Assembly: GCF_004211955.1 (NCBI RefSeq)
Contig: NZ_RHJI01000003.1
Coordinates: 1-64,000, forward strand
Direction: 5' to 3'
From: Escherichia sp. E1V33
GTDB lineage: Bacteria > Pseudomonadota > Gammaproteobacteria > Enterobacterales > Enterobacteriaceae
Length of the DNA stretch: 64,000 nucleotides
The notes under the pieces are model-generated. The model saw nothing but the letters and a program-made list of their open reading frames with translations, was not told the origin of the DNA and did no database searches. The position numbers were made by a program, and so were the translations under genes. Shown in pieces: positions 20,126 to 29,900 of this stretch. The stretch's first letter is position 1, and each line of letters starts with the position of its first letter.

Positions 20126-20827
20126 ATGACACAGGCAGAACGCCGCCATGACCGGCTGGCGGTCAGGTTGTCGCTGATAATCAGCCGCCTGGTTGCCGGG
20201 GAAACGCTGAGCGTGTGTAAGCTGGCGGCAGAGTTTGGCGTATCAATTCGCACCCTGCGGCGGGATTTTCGTGAACGTCTGATGTACCTGGACCTTGAGT
20301 ATCAGTCCGGCTACTGCCGCCTGCGCACTGCTGGCAGTGAGATGCAGATGGTGCCGGATGTACTTATCTTTGCCCACCGCAGCGGGCTGGCCGGGCTTTT
20401 TCCGGGTTTTGACCGCCGACTGGTGAATGCATTGTTGATGTGTGATGAAGCACCCTGCGTTATACCGCCTGCCAGTCCGGCGTTCTCACCGTCAGAGCCT
20501 CTGTCATTCTGGCGACTGGTACAGGCAATTACTGACCGCAGAAAAGTCACGTTGCTTGCTGACGGGCAGCGCTGCGAGCGACTGGCTCCGTGCCGGTTAC
20601 TCATCCACCAGCAGACCTGGTATCTGATTGCCGAGCATAACGGACATATTGCAGTGTTCACGCTGGATGAAATTCATCTGGTTCAGCCCCTGCAGGAGTC
20701 TTTCCGGCGTAACGACAGTTTATGTCGTCTGGCTGAAGACCCGGTGTTCATTCAGGCCTTACCCCATTTTCGATTTATTCAGCAGTCACTGCTTGCGTTT
20801 GTTCCGGCTGATAACAGGCCGGAATAG
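20126..20827 (+). CDS. yfjR: DeoR/WYL-type transcriptional regulator YfjR
   Basis: 233 residues, the YfjR length. The N-terminal helix-turn-helix is [20 protein letters not shown] (about 34-53). The C-terminal half matches the WYL-like sensor: [22 protein letters not shown], and LDEIHLV. Likely a repressor or switch of the prophage module. GGAG at 20113-20116 supports ATG 20126. About 216 bases separate it from yfjQ, with no other gene; that gap holds GC-rich sequence but no clear terminator, so it may have its own promoter. Confidence 0.88.
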   Translation: MTQAERRHDRLAVRLSLIISRLVAGETLSVCKLAAEFGVSIRTLRRDFRERLMYLDLEYQSGYCRLRTAGSEMQMVPDVLIFAHRSGLAGLFPGFDRRLVNALLMCDEAPCVIPPASPAFSPSEPLSFWRLVQAITDRRKVTLLADGQRCERLAPCRLLIHQQTWYLIAEHNGHIAVFTLDEIHLVQPLQESFRRNDSLCRLAEDPVFIQALPHFRFIQQSLLAFVPADNRPE

Positions 20828-21016
20828 CGCAGCTTTTTATCCACCAGGCAGCAGAGAGGAAGTCCGATACCGTTGTTGTCATTGTCATCACCCTTAACAA
20901 AACCGGGGTATCCAGCCGCCGCCTCGCCCTGACGGTCTGTTGGTGTACCAGCAGGTACCATCACTGGCATTTATGTATTCACAAAAACTATTCATCTGAT
21001 TTCAGTAAGGAAAAAA

Positions 21017-21712
21017 ATGAAACTGATTAAATTATTACCTCTGCTGGCAATGGTTGCTGGCTCCAGCTTTGCTGCATCACCGGAGAGTACGGTCAAAGCA
21101 TCAGGCTGTCTGGCGGTAAACGATATGCTTGAGAGCCTCAATTCGCGGGAGTCCTGTGTTTCAGTCGATATCACCAGAACATTATCTGAAGGCCGTTATC
21201 TGGCGGTTGCTAACCTGAGTAACGGCAACATCTACCCGGTCCGCATGACCCTCAGTGATGGGGTTATTACCGCACGTCCGGATACGGATGAAATTGATAA
21301 GCTCAATCAACAGCAGGCGCAAAAGCGCCGGGAAGAGCAGTTACAGAAAAAGCTCGATTATTACAAAGCCCACCCACAAAAAGAGAGCGAGTTCGTTAAA
21401 GCGAAAAAGGCACATCTTAATCTCACCCAATATCACTCAGCAGCCTGCAGTGCTATTGGTCGAAAAGTATGGGATTCCATTCAGGAAAATGTTTCATGTC
21501 TGATGATTGAAAATGCGCAGCAGGTCAGTGATGCAGAACAAACGGGAACGGCCATTCTGAGTGGACCAGGTGCAAGCAAATTTAAGCTCCCGGTGAAGTT
21601 CAGCGTGATTCAGGAAGATTTTATCAGTGTTGACGCTGATATAGCCCCGGCTGCGCTGGTACAGCTAAAGGCACAAATAGAAGCGTATAAAGAAAAACTG
21701 AATCAGCGCTAA
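21017..21712 (+). CDS. exported protein, YfjS-like position
   Basis: 231 residues with a clear Sec signal: MKLIKLLPLLAMVAGSSFA, cleavage after Ala-Ser-Phe-Ala. There is no lipobox cysteine at that site. The mature part carries four spaced Cys, a coiled-coil stretch rich in Gln, Lys and Glu (DKLNQQQAQKRREEQLQKKL, about 95-115) and ends in another helix. Position after yfjR and before a second exported protein matches yfjS-yfjT of the CP4-57 prophage, but I do not claim orthology. A periplasmic role is likely; the substrate is unknown. AAGGA lies upstream of ATG 21017. The next gene starts 21 bases on, so the two form a pair. Confidence 0.72.
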   Translation: MKLIKLLPLLAMVAGSSFAASPESTVKASGCLAVNDMLESLNSRESCVSVDITRTLSEGRYLAVANLSNGNIYPVRMTLSDGVITARPDTDEIDKLNQQQAQKRREEQLQKKLDYYKAHPQKESEFVKAKKAHLNLTQYHSAACSAIGRKVWDSIQENVSCLMIENAQQVSDAEQTGTAILSGPGASKFKLPVKFSVIQEDFISVDADIAPAALVQLKAQIEAYKEKLNQR

Positions 21713-21733
21713 TGACATAAAAAGGATAACAGT

Positions 21734-22207
21734 ATGAAAATTAAACCCTGTTTGCCTGTCCTGCTGTCTCTTCTGGCCCCAGCCTTCACTCATGCAACAG
21801 TGACCGAACAACAGTGGGGTGAATGGTACGGCAATACGGGTGGCATGGAGTTTGCGCTCAGCAGCGACAACCAGGCCGGAGAGAAACTGACCATCAGTTG
21901 CAGCAATAAAAAGATGGTTGTGGCCTGGCAGCTCCCGAAGGAGGATTACCGCGCCACCTCTGATGAAGGAATGAGCGAAGTGTATCTTCTGATAAACGAT
22001 GAAAAATACTCGCTTGAGAATGAAACACTGCTACCGGGCGAGGCCGTTCCGGCTCAGGTGGCTTTTGAAGCACTGAAGCAAACAGGAGCAAAAGACAAAC
22101 TGGCTTTCACCGCCTTTCAGTCAGGGAAATCGAAACCGTTCAGTGCCCGTGGTCTTCACGACGCGCTGAAAGATATCAACTGGCAGGATTGTCTCGATCA
22201 ACCCTGA
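21734..22207 (+). CDS. exported protein, YfjT-like
   Basis: 157 residues; a signal peptide [21 protein letters not shown] precedes a mature domain beginning [16 protein letters not shown]. Two Cys (in LTISCSNKK and INWQDCLDQ) could form a disulphide. Size and place are like YfjT (about 155 aa) of CP4-57. Function unknown; probably periplasmic. AAGGA is 8 bases before the ATG. It is followed by a strong terminator, which closes the exported-protein pair. Confidence 0.72.
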   Translation: MKIKPCLPVLLSLLAPAFTHATVTEQQWGEWYGNTGGMEFALSSDNQAGEKLTISCSNKKMVVAWQLPKEDYRATSDEGMSEVYLLINDEKYSLENETLLPGEAVPAQVAFEALKQTGAKDKLAFTAFQSGKSKPFSARGLHDALKDINWQDCLDQP

Positions 22208-22233
22208 CGGCTTTTCACATAAGTCATTCGACC

Positions 22234-22273
22234 AGCCCTGTAGCCCATGTGCAACAGGGCTTTTACTTTTTAA
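22234..22273 (+). terminator. rho-independent terminator
   Basis: AGCCCTGT (22234-22241) pairs with ACAGGGCT (22254-22261), followed by TTTACTTTTT. It closes the two exported-protein genes and precedes ykfF. Confidence 0.75.
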
Positions 22274-22283
22274 GGTGTTCATC

Positions 22284-22523
22284 ATGCCTGAATCCCCGTT
22301 ACTACCACCTGGTTCTTTTACCCGGCAGCAGGCCGAAGCCATTATCTGTTGGTACCACAACGTCACCATTGAAGATGACCAGAACACGCATTTTCGTCTG
22401 GTTGTGCGCGACGATGATGGCAGCATGGTCTGGCGGGCCTGGAACTTTGAACCCGATGCCGGTGCAGGACTCAACCCATATATCCGGCGCTATGGCATCC
22501 GCAGGTCGTTACTCACCGACTGA
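22284..22523 (+). CDS. ykfF: DUF905-family protein YkfF
   Basis: 79 residues from ATG 22284, the YkfF length. Small soluble protein, DUF905 family, with [15 protein letters not shown] and the segment [12 protein letters not shown]. Function unknown; it is regularly placed just upstream of the ArdB/KlcA antirestriction gene in CP4-type modules. AAGGTG is about 7 bases upstream. A second terminator follows. Confidence 0.85.
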   Translation: MPESPLLPPGSFTRQQAEAIICWYHNVTIEDDQNTHFRLVVRDDDGSMVWRAWNFEPDAGAGLNPYIRRYGIRRSLLTD

Positions 22524-22575
22524 AAAACCTCATTCCCGACAGTCACATATCCCGGACCCTCCCTTATTACCTCAT

Positions 22576-22604
22576 ACGCCAGCCATCGCCGCTGGCGTTT
22601 TTTA
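22576..22604 (+). terminator. rho-independent terminator after ykfF
   Basis: ACGCCAGC (22576-22583) and GCTGGCGT (22591-22598) form an 8-bp stem with a 7-base loop, followed by TTTTTATT. Confidence 0.8.
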
Positions 22605-22621
22605 TTGACGGAGACATACCC

Positions 22622-23083
22622 ATGACAACCGCGACACAAAGCAACCTCGCATCTGCTGCTAACGAATCTGATTTTGAACTGACCGTAACGCAGGTACCTG
22701 ACGAACAGCGTATCTGCTTCTGGCCGCAGCACTTTGGCGCTATCCCGCAGTGGATAACGCTGGAACCCCGCATTTTCGCCTGGATGGGCCGCTTCTGTGC
22801 GGATTACAGCGGTGGTATCTGGTCATTTTACACCCTCAGCAATGGCGGCGCGTTTATGGCCCCTGATGCTGACAGTGACGATAAATGGCGTCTGTTCAAC
22901 AGCATGAACGGCAATGGTGCTGATATGAGTACAGAAGCCGCAGGTATCGCGGTCTGCCTGATTGAATACAGCCATCACGCCTGCCGTACAGAGTGTGACG
23001 CAATGACCGCGCACTATTACCGCCTGCGGGACTATGTCCTGCAGCATCCTGAAGCCCACGCCATTTTGCGTATCATTGACTGA
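22622..23083 (+). CDS. antirestriction protein, ArdB/KlcA family
   Basis: 153 residues of the ArdB/KlcA family (YafX/YfjX in E. coli prophages), which block type I restriction without copying DNA. Visible family parts: VPDEQRICFWPQHFG, LEPRIFAWMGRFCADYSGG, WSFYTLSNGGAFMAPD, and EAAGIAVCLIEYSHHA. GGAG about 8 bases upstream supports ATG 22622. It lies on the same island as a complete type I hsd system, so the island carries both restriction and its inhibitor; this probably reflects assembly from separate elements rather than a regulatory design. Confidence 0.9.
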   Translation: MTTATQSNLASAANESDFELTVTQVPDEQRICFWPQHFGAIPQWITLEPRIFAWMGRFCADYSGGIWSFYTLSNGGAFMAPDADSDDKWRLFNSMNGNGADMSTEAAGIAVCLIEYSHHACRTECDAMTAHYYRLRDYVLQHPEAHAILRIID

Positions 23084-23098
23084 CCGGAGGAGCAACGA

Positions 23099-23575
23099 AT
23101 GAAACAGCTTTCCTTTTTACCTGGCGAGATATCACCACAGGACCGACGCCTCATTCAGCGGGCGCTCAGGGCTCTGGACCGGCACCTGCATGAGCCCGGG
23201 GTAGCCTTCACCTCCACCCACGCCGTACGTGAATGGCTGCGACTGCATATGGCCGCACTTGAGCGGGAAGAGTTCCGGGTACTGTATCTGGATAATCAGA
23301 ATCAGTTGATTGCCCATGAGACGCTCTTTACCGGCACGATTAACCGCACTGAAGTCCATCCCCGGGAGGTGGTCAAGCGAGCCCTGTTTTTCAATGCGGC
23401 AGCGGTAATACTGGCGCATAACCATCCTTCCGGCGAGACGACGCCCAGCCAGGCCGATAAAACTCTCACGCAGCGACTGGTGCAGGTGCTTCAACTGGTG
23501 GATATCCGTGTCCCTGACCATCTGATTGTTGGTGGCAGGCAAATCTATTCTTTCGCAGAACACGGTCTGCTGTGA
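23099..23575 (+). CDS. RadC-like JAB/JAMM protein (YkfG/YfjY/YeeS)
   Basis: 158 residues of the RadC/JAB family (YkfG, YfjY, YeeS type). The JAMM metal motif is AHNHPSGETTPSQAD (about 108-122), with the Glu in the central strand before it (RTEVHPREVVKRAL). The N-terminal helix-hairpin-helix of chromosomal RadC is absent, as is normal for this prophage subfamily. The biochemical role is unproven; these genes are markers of mobile elements. GGAGGAG precedes the ATG and the gene starts 15 bases after ardB, so the two are co-translated with yeeT and the toxin-antitoxin pair. Confidence 0.9.
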   Translation: MKQLSFLPGEISPQDRRLIQRALRALDRHLHEPGVAFTSTHAVREWLRLHMAALEREEFRVLYLDNQNQLIAHETLFTGTINRTEVHPREVVKRALFFNAAAVILAHNHPSGETTPSQADKTLTQRLVQVLQLVDIRVPDHLIVGGRQIYSFAEHGLL

Positions 23576-23583
23576 GGTATTAC

Positions 23584-23805
23584 ATGAAAATTATCAGTAA
23601 ACGTCGGGCGATGACGATTTACCGCCAGCATCCTGAGTCCCGAATCTTTCGCTACTGCACCGGAAAATATCAGTGGCACGGTAGCGTCTGTCATTACACC
23701 GGCAGGGACGTTTCGGATATCACAGGAGTCCTGGCGGTGTACGCCGAACGCCGTCAGGACCGCAACGGACCGTATGCCTGCCTGATGAGTATTACTCTGA
23801 ATTGA
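23584..23805 (+). CDS. yeeT: DUF987 protein YeeT
   Basis: 73 residues from ATG 23584, the YeeT length. Contains MTIYRQHPESRIFRYCTGKY and WHGSVCHYTGRDV, typical of DUF987. Unknown function; it is a constant member between the radC-like gene and the antitoxin in CP4-44 and its relatives. It begins 8 bases after the radC-like stop. Confidence 0.88.
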   Translation: MKIISKRRAMTIYRQHPESRIFRYCTGKYQWHGSVCHYTGRDVSDITGVLAVYAERRQDRNGPYACLMSITLN

Positions 23806-23823
23806 CAATAAAGGAGGTTATCA

Positions 23824-24141
23824 ATGAGTAACATCACATGGGGCCTGCAGCGGGATATCACACCACGCCTGGGAGCCCGCCTTGTGCAGGAGGGGAACCA
23901 GCTGCATTATCTGGCTGACCGGGCCAGCATCACCGGTCAATTCAGTGACGCCGAATGCCGGAAGCTGAATGAAACATTCCCGCACTTTATCAGCCAGATG
24001 GAATCGATGCTTACCACCGGGAAGGTGAATCCCCGACAGGCCCACTGCGTCATCCTATACCACAACGGTTTTACCTGCGAAGCCGATACCCTTGGCAGTT
24101 GCGGCTACGTATACATCGCAGTTTATCCCACTCAACACTAA
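23824..24141 (+). CDS. CbeA/YafW/YfjZ-type antitoxin
   Basis: 105 residues of the YeeU/CbeA family (YafW and YfjZ are the same length), the type IV antitoxin that stabilises MreB and FtsZ filaments against its toxin. Family marks: [29 protein letters not shown] and the C-terminal [18 protein letters not shown] precedes the ATG, an unusually strong ribosome site, which fits an antitoxin being made in excess. The toxin gene follows 20 bases later. Confidence 0.92.
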   Translation: MSNITWGLQRDITPRLGARLVQEGNQLHYLADRASITGQFSDAECRKLNETFPHFISQMESMLTTGKVNPRQAHCVILYHNGFTCEADTLGSCGYVYIAVYPTQH

Positions 24142-24161
24142 CTAATTTCACGAGAGCAAGC

Positions 24162-24503
24162 ATGAAACCTCAACCTGCTACAATTTCGCGGGCGGCGAAG
24201 CCTTCTCTGTCGCCCCTGACTGTCTGGCAAATCTTACTGACACGCCTGCTTGAACAGCACTATGGCCTGACACTGAACGACACGCCATTCAGTGATGAAA
24301 CTGTGATTCAGGAACACATTGATGCCGGTATCACACTGGCTGATGCCGTGAATTTTCTGGTGGAAAAATACGAGCTGGTCCGTATCGACAGGAAGGGATT
24401 TAGCTGGCAGGAACAATCTCCTTATCTACGGGCTGTAGATATTCTGCGGGCAAGACAGGCAACTGGCCTGTTGCGACAAAGCTGTAACAACGCAGTACGG
24501 TAA
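24162..24503 (+). CDS. CbtA/YkfI/YpjF-type toxin
   Basis: 113 residues from ATG 24162, the YkfI length. Toxin of the YeeV/CbtA family, which inhibits MreB and FtsZ polymerisation. Signature: [45 protein letters not shown] and [12 protein letters not shown]. The reading frame is open upstream, overlapping the antitoxin end, but the 113-aa start is the family one. A weak GAGAG lies upstream. It appears intact, so with the upstream antitoxin the pair is probably functional. Confidence 0.92.
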   Translation: MKPQPATISRAAKPSLSPLTVWQILLTRLLEQHYGLTLNDTPFSDETVIQEHIDAGITLADAVNFLVEKYELVRIDRKGFSWQEQSPYLRAVDILRARQATGLLRQSCNNAVR

Positions 24504-24568
24504 ATATTGCGTACAACCTTCCCGATTTACATTTCTGATCTTCCTCCCTTGTTTTCATATTGCATAAT

Positions 24569-24605
24569 GCGCCTGCCATTACCCGGCGGGCGCGTTTGCT
24601 TTTTA
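24569..24605 (+). terminator. rho-independent terminator after the toxin gene
   Basis: GCGCCTGCC (24569-24577) pairs with GGCGGGCGC (24585-24593), with one T-G wobble, then GTTTGCTTTTT. A decayed version of the same segment precedes the DUF4942 remnant near 30583. Confidence 0.7.
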
Positions 24606-24618
24606 CGGACAAAATGTC

Positions 24619-25452
24619 ATGCAAACTGAAGCTGAAGTATTAACCAATCATAGCGAGCTAATTTGCTCGACCAGTATTGAACGTATTGTTACTGGTCGTG
24701 ATACCGCGCTTAAGGAAATTGAATCTCTGATTCTTCAACTTGAAGAAATCTCCCGGCTGACTTCCATGATTGGTGGCAATACTGTGGATCACTGGGCGAT
24801 GAGACAGGGTGGCTCCTTTGACTGCTGGTTGATGCAACCAGTGGGCAAAGCGATGCCAGTCATCACCCGGAATATCGACCGTAGCATCTGGCGTGACCTG
24901 ATGCTGAAATCCGGGATGTTGGCCTTGATGGATGCCGAAGCCCGCAGTCAGTGGGCGAAGAATCTAGAGGAGGGCGATCTCCCGGCTATTAGCGAAGCCA
25001 ACATCCTGAATACCTTTGAACAACTCCACCACAATAAGCAAGACGTTTTCGAACGTGGGATTATCAATGTATTTAAAGGGTTAAGCTGGGACTACAAAAC
25101 CAATAATCCCTGTTATTTCGGTAAGAAGATTATCGTCAACAATCTGGTGAAGCATGACAGATGGGGCTATAGCCTGAACTGGGGCTGGCGACGCGACCAG
25201 CTTGCCGATCTGGAAAGGATGCTCCGCCTACTGGATGGTCAAACCATTCCAGATAGCCGACATGATGTATCCATCAGGTTTATGGATTTTATCCGCGATA
25301 ATCCTCGTGCGCAGATATTTGAGGACGACCTCTTCATTATTCGCTATTTCCAGAAAGGGAGTGGGCATATCACGTTTAAGCGTTTGGATCTGATCGAAAA
25401 GATGAATGATATCGTGGCAAAGCACTATCCGAAGGCTTTGCCAGCAAGATGA
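24619..25452 (+). CDS. DUF4942 protein
   Basis: 277 residues, DUF4942 family, the usual next gene after CbtA-type toxins in CP4 modules. Function unknown; the family is sometimes described as methyltransferase-related in longer forms, but no SAM motif is visible in this version. Recognisable parts: NTVDHWAMRQGGSFDCWLM, RNIDRSIWRDLMLKSGM, and SWDYKTNNPCYFGKKII. ATG 24619 lacks a strong ribosome site. A degenerate second copy of its 5' end lies at 30630-30740. Confidence 0.85.
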   Translation: MQTEAEVLTNHSELICSTSIERIVTGRDTALKEIESLILQLEEISRLTSMIGGNTVDHWAMRQGGSFDCWLMQPVGKAMPVITRNIDRSIWRDLMLKSGMLALMDAEARSQWAKNLEEGDLPAISEANILNTFEQLHHNKQDVFERGIINVFKGLSWDYKTNNPCYFGKKIIVNNLVKHDRWGYSLNWGWRRDQLADLERMLRLLDGQTIPDSRHDVSIRFMDFIRDNPRAQIFEDDLFIIRYFQKGSGHITFKRLDLIEKMNDIVAKHYPKALPAR

Positions 25453-25684
25453 AATGTGACGATTTTATAAGCAGGTGGGAGGTCAAAAAATGTGATTCAA
25501 AGACTACTGGCTCCCTGATAGGGCTATCTACACCATACATATCTGGCATAAAAAGGAGAATGATGAGGGAAGTACTTTTTACATTAGTGAGTGTTGCTCA
25601 TCACTATTAAACTCGTTTTTGTGTTTTTTACTCAATACTGTGTTTTAATGGCATCCGTCACATTTATGTCGGAGGTATGCCATC

Positions 25685-26482
25685 TTGCGAAACAAAATCA
25701 AAGAACTTCGTACCCAACTATCAATCACTCAGCGTGAGTTAGCCGATATGGTTGGTACCAGCCAGCAACAGATTCAACGTATCGAAACAGGGAAAGTTGC
25801 GGCTAAGTTAGGGTTGGCACAAGCGATCAGTGCTGTTTTAAAAAAGCCGTTGAACGCTGTTTTTCCTGATAGTGATAACCTGCTACAGAAATTGCGTAAT
25901 CAAAGTAGTCGTAGTAGCGACGAACTGAAAGATATTGCCGCAAGCGGTATTGAAATGGATGGCCGCTTTTGGACGGTAAAGCTCTGGTTACGGGGGCAGA
26001 AAGATTATTTGCTGCTACCCATTTCTCCGGCTGATAAGCGTCGTTTTTACTCATACTTTGAAGAAAGCACCGTCCCAGATCATGAGCGTTTTTTTGTTTT
26101 CGATTCAGAGCAGCATCGTTATGCCATAAATGTCCGAGAAGTCATTTTCCACCAATTTTTGTTTGATGGTTTTCCACCTATCCCAGATGAAGAGGACAGC
26201 GATGCCAATGAAGGTAGCTATGGTAATGTCCATATTACAATGGTGAACGGTGGCCCAGTCATTGATCTATGCTGTGAGTCCGAGGTATCGGAGAACGATG
26301 AATTTGACGATATTGGTCAGTTGAACGCATTGTTTGATACTTTGGAGCTAGAGCCTGAATCAACAGAGCGATACCAGATAACCGATGAGGATGGAGAGGA
26401 TGCTTTCATCCGTATTGGCTCTGTTGCGATGGTCCGAATTTCGCTTGATGTGCTGGATTCGGTTGAGGAAGATAATGACTGA
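25685..26482 (+). CDS. XRE-type regulator with long C-terminal domain
   Basis: 265 residues. Residues 1-55 are a Cro/CI-type helix-turn-helix: LSITQRELADMVGTSQQQIQRIE. The remaining 210 residues are an acidic domain I cannot name (EEDSDANEG, ESEVSENDEFDD, VEEDND at the C-terminus), possibly a ligand or protein interaction domain. The start is TTG at 25685; GGAGG lies 9 bases upstream and the protein then begins at the usual HTH N-terminus, while no ATG in frame fits. It lies between the DUF4942 gene and the leuX-like repeat, as the last gene of the island. An operator-like imperfect repeat, AGTGAG...CTCATCACT, lies near 25590, upstream. Confidence 0.78.
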   Translation: MRNKIKELRTQLSITQRELADMVGTSQQQIQRIETGKVAAKLGLAQAISAVLKKPLNAVFPDSDNLLQKLRNQSSRSSDELKDIAASGIEMDGRFWTVKLWLRGQKDYLLLPISPADKRRFYSYFEESTVPDHERFFVFDSEQHRYAINVREVIFHQFLFDGFPPIPDEEDSDANEGSYGNVHITMVNGGPVIDLCCESEVSENDEFDDIGQLNALFDTLELEPESTERYQITDEDGEDAFIRIGSVAMVRISLDVLDSVEEDND

Positions 26483-26621
26483 CAGAGGTCGGCATCTTAA
26501 CCTTGCATACTTGTTCGGGTTCGAGGCCGAAAATCAATGAAATTATGTGTTGGTATCTGTGTTGGTATAACATTGAATTGTTTTTTATTAATTATTTTAA
26601 ATCATGGAGTTAAATTAAATG

Positions 26622-26643
26622 TGCGAGTCCGGCCTTCGCACCA
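26622..26643 (+). repeat. leuX 3'-end-like repeat (putative attR)
   Basis: TGCGAGTCCGGCCTTCGCACCA closely resembles, as I remember it, the 3' end of tRNA-Leu leuX (TTCGAGTCCGGCCTTCGGCACCA), including the CCA. The rest of a tRNA is not present upstream. Such a copy is what tRNA-integrating islands leave at their distal end. The full tRNA and integrase would be left of the window. Confidence 0.65.
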
Positions 26644-26656
26644 AAAGTATGTAAAT

Positions 26657-26680
26657 AGACCTCAACTGAGGTCTTTTTTT
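26657..26680 (+). terminator. rho-independent terminator after the leuX-like repeat
   Basis: AGACCTCA pairs with TGAGGTCT, followed by seven T in total. It is placed as a tRNA terminator would be, 14 bases after the CCA, which supports the reading of 26622-26643 as the old tRNA end with its flank. Confidence 0.75.
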
Positions 26681-26845
26681 ATGCCTGAAATCCGCGCTAA
26701 ACAAATCTTTTCCGCTGTTTTTTTCCACCTGGTTCAATCCATATTAATTCCCTTAAGAATACCGAACCAAGTATGTTTGCGTTTATCTATTAAGGATTCG
26801 GCTCTTTCAGAAAATCTAATCCATCCTCCAGGCACAATATTTATT

Positions 26846-26859
26846 GCGATCGTGCTCGC
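26846..26859. promoter_or_regulatory. palindrome upstream of the Mokosh-like gene
   Basis: GCGATCGTGCTCGC, an imperfect palindrome 77 bases before the helicase-PLD start. It has a near-identical twin before the HNH gene (31661-31674), so it may be an operator or a duplication boundary. Confidence 0.4.
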
Positions 26860-26936
26860 ATCGTGGACAATGTTTAATCATAAGTAATATTTACATCAAT
26901 GAAATCAATGATTTCTATTATGTCACGGAATGGAAA

Positions 26937-29900
26937 ATGGACAGCAATACATTGGGATTCACTTCATACTGGCGCAACTCCTTAGCTGACGCCGAATCTG
27001 GTAAAGGAACGTTTTCACGTAAAGATACAGATTCATTCATTCGATGGATAAATATCACCGCAGGGCAGTTGGATGACGAGACTATTCGGGCATTTTTTGA
27101 CGGTGAAGGGGAGTCGGTAAAAACCGTTGAAGTCGTGTTACGGCCCCAAGTGTGGAACCGCATAGTAAAGCATGGCAAAGAGCAAATGGCAGGTGCACCC
27201 GCAATTATCACGCCACTGGTTACCTCCGCTCTTCTGAATAGGGAAGGTTTTTTGTTTCCTGCCGCTTCAGCCACTATTCCCCGCGATCTGCTTGAACCTC
27301 TCCCTTCCGGTCATTTTTCTATTGGTGAGTTGGCGCAATATGACAAATACAAAACCACGCATAACACAGCCACCATTAATGAAGATGAACCAGAACATTA
27401 CGAAGAAACTGACGAAGAGAAAGCGGAACGCCATGCCAGGTATCGTCAGCATTGGCAAAATTATCTACAACAGTCAGATAACCTTTTAAGAAACGTCGCT
27501 GGAAATTGGGTCGCTACATCTGAGCCATACGAACGGGCTGGATACGGTTATATTGTTAAAGCTAGCCAGCATGTAGGGGCCAGCGTTCATATCCTGCCTA
27601 TGTATGACCATCTTCTGATGAGCCAGGTTAAGGTTCCGCTATTAACGCGTTTTGCCTCAAACGAAATGGCTCCAGTGGAGCCACTTCTCGCTAAGAATGC
27701 GATGTTCTGCGAACGTCTGGGGCATTCCGGCGATAAGTTTCCGCTGGCAGTGGCGCAGCGCGATGCCCTGAGCCATTATCTGACTCAACAGCAGGGTGAT
27801 ATGCTCGCTGTCAACGGTCCTCCGGGAACGGGTAAAACTACGCTGGTGCTTTCTATTATTGCCACCGAATGGACAAGAGCCGCACTTAATCAAACTGAAC
27901 CTCCTGTAATTATTGCCACATCGACTAACAATCAGGCCGTCACCAATATTATTGAAGCCTTTGGAAAAGATTTCTCTACTGGTTTTGGCGTAATGTCTGG
28001 GCGTTGGTTGCCGGAAGTAATAAGCTATGGCGCTTATTTTCCGTCTAAAAGCCGTCAGGTTGAGGCAGCGAAGAAATACCAGACTGAAGATTTTTTTAAC
28101 CGCGTTGAATCCCTGGAATATCTGGAAAAAGCCCGGGCCTTTTACCTTGAAAAAGCGGAGGCGGCGTTTGGAGCTGGAGAGTGCAATTCGCCAGAGCATG
28201 TAGTGACGCTTTTGCATGAACGTTTAACTTCACAGGTTATGCAACTTCAGCAAATCGAACCTGCATGGCGCAGACTCAATGATATCCGCCATGAACAGCG
28301 AGTCATCAGTGAGAATCTCGACCAGTATCTTCAGGACAAAAACACACTTCTTCTCAATATTGGCAACGAAATTTCACTTTTAGCCAGAGGTAAAAAGCAG
28401 TGGCAGCAATACCGTGCCGATGAGTCGCTTATGTATGCATTTTTGTCATGGCTCCCTGCTGTTCGTGCTAAACGCCATTACCAGATTAACCTCTTCCTGG
28501 ACTCTACGTTCGGCGCAAGAATGACAGCGTTCCAGGGAAATTGTCCCGAATATATTGATAAATTTATCGATAGTTTGATCGCTAAAGCGCAACAAGAGCA
28601 GGCGGCGTGCCAACAGAATATCAACTTTGCGCAGGACATAGCCCGAAGCGAAATGGAAGCAGCAAAACAATGGCGCGGGTTGACTTATGCTCTGGGCTAC
28701 AGGGGAGACGATGAGCTGAACCTCGCCGGAGCGGACGAGCTTGCCGATACTCAGATTCGTTTTCCAGCGTTCTTGTTAGCGACTCATTATTGGGAAGGTC
28801 GCTGGCTGATGGATATGGCGGCAATTGATAACCTGCAAAAAGAAAAAGGAATTACCGGGACAACTATCGCCGAGGCTCGTTGGCTAAGAAGAATGAAACT
28901 TACTCCTTGTGTGGTAATGACCTGCTACATGTTGCCTTACCATATGAACAGGAGAAAATCTTTTGGTGGGGACAGAACATCGGATAATAATTATTTATAT
29001 AACTTTGCCGATTTACTGATTGTCGATGAAGCAGGACAGGTACTCCCGGAGGTTGCTGCGGCCTCTTTTGCATTGGCGAAGAAAGCACTGGTGATTGGCG
29101 ATACGGAGCAAATAGCTCCAATCTGGAATTGTCTACCCGTTACTGATATGGGCAATATGCTTGAGGAGAATATTCTTTCTGGTGGCACTCAGGAAGAGTT
29201 AATAAATACATATTCTCATGTGTGTGGGTCTGGAAAAAGTGCAGCATCTGGCAGCGTAATGCAGGTTGCCCAGTTCAACTCCCGCTACCAGTATGATCCC
29301 AAGTTCGAGCGCGGAATGTATCTGTATGAGCATCGTCGCTGTTTCAATAACATCATCGGCTACTGTAACTCACTTTGCTATCACGGTAAGTTGCAGCCTA
29401 AAAGAGGGATGGAAAAAGGGACGATTTTTCCCGCAATGGGATATCTGCATATTGATGGCCGAGGCATGAAGCCAAATGGGGGGAGCCGTTATAACCCTCT
29501 TGAAGCTGAAACAATAGCAGCATGGCTGGCGACACATAAGGATGATATAGAGCGCCATTACGGGGAGCCTCTGTACAAAGTTGTTGGTGTTGTGACGCCA
29601 TTTTCGGCGCAGGTTAATGCCATCAAAACGTCATTGCGTAAGCTGGAGATTAATGACAAAGACGAAGAGGGCTCACTGACAGTGGGGACAGTGCACTCCT
29701 TGCAGGGTGCGGAAAGGGCGATTGTTCTCTTTTCCCCAGTCTACTCAAAACATGAAGATGGCAGGTTTCTTGATAGCAACAGCAGTATCCTCAATGTTGC
29801 TGTCTCACGCGCTAAGGATAGTTTTCTGGTCTTTGGCGATATGGACCTTATTGAGATGCAGCCCGCATCTTCGCCGCGAGGGTTATTGGCAAAATTTCTA

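Noticed and set aside
26500-26560. GGTTCGAGGCC near 26520 as a second tRNA end
   Set aside because: Only the T-loop-like core fits; no acceptor stem or CCA follows.
26537-26887. A 116-residue plus-strand frame
   Set aside because: It runs through the leuX-like repeat and its terminator; composition looks like translated non-coding DNA and no good ribosome site is present.
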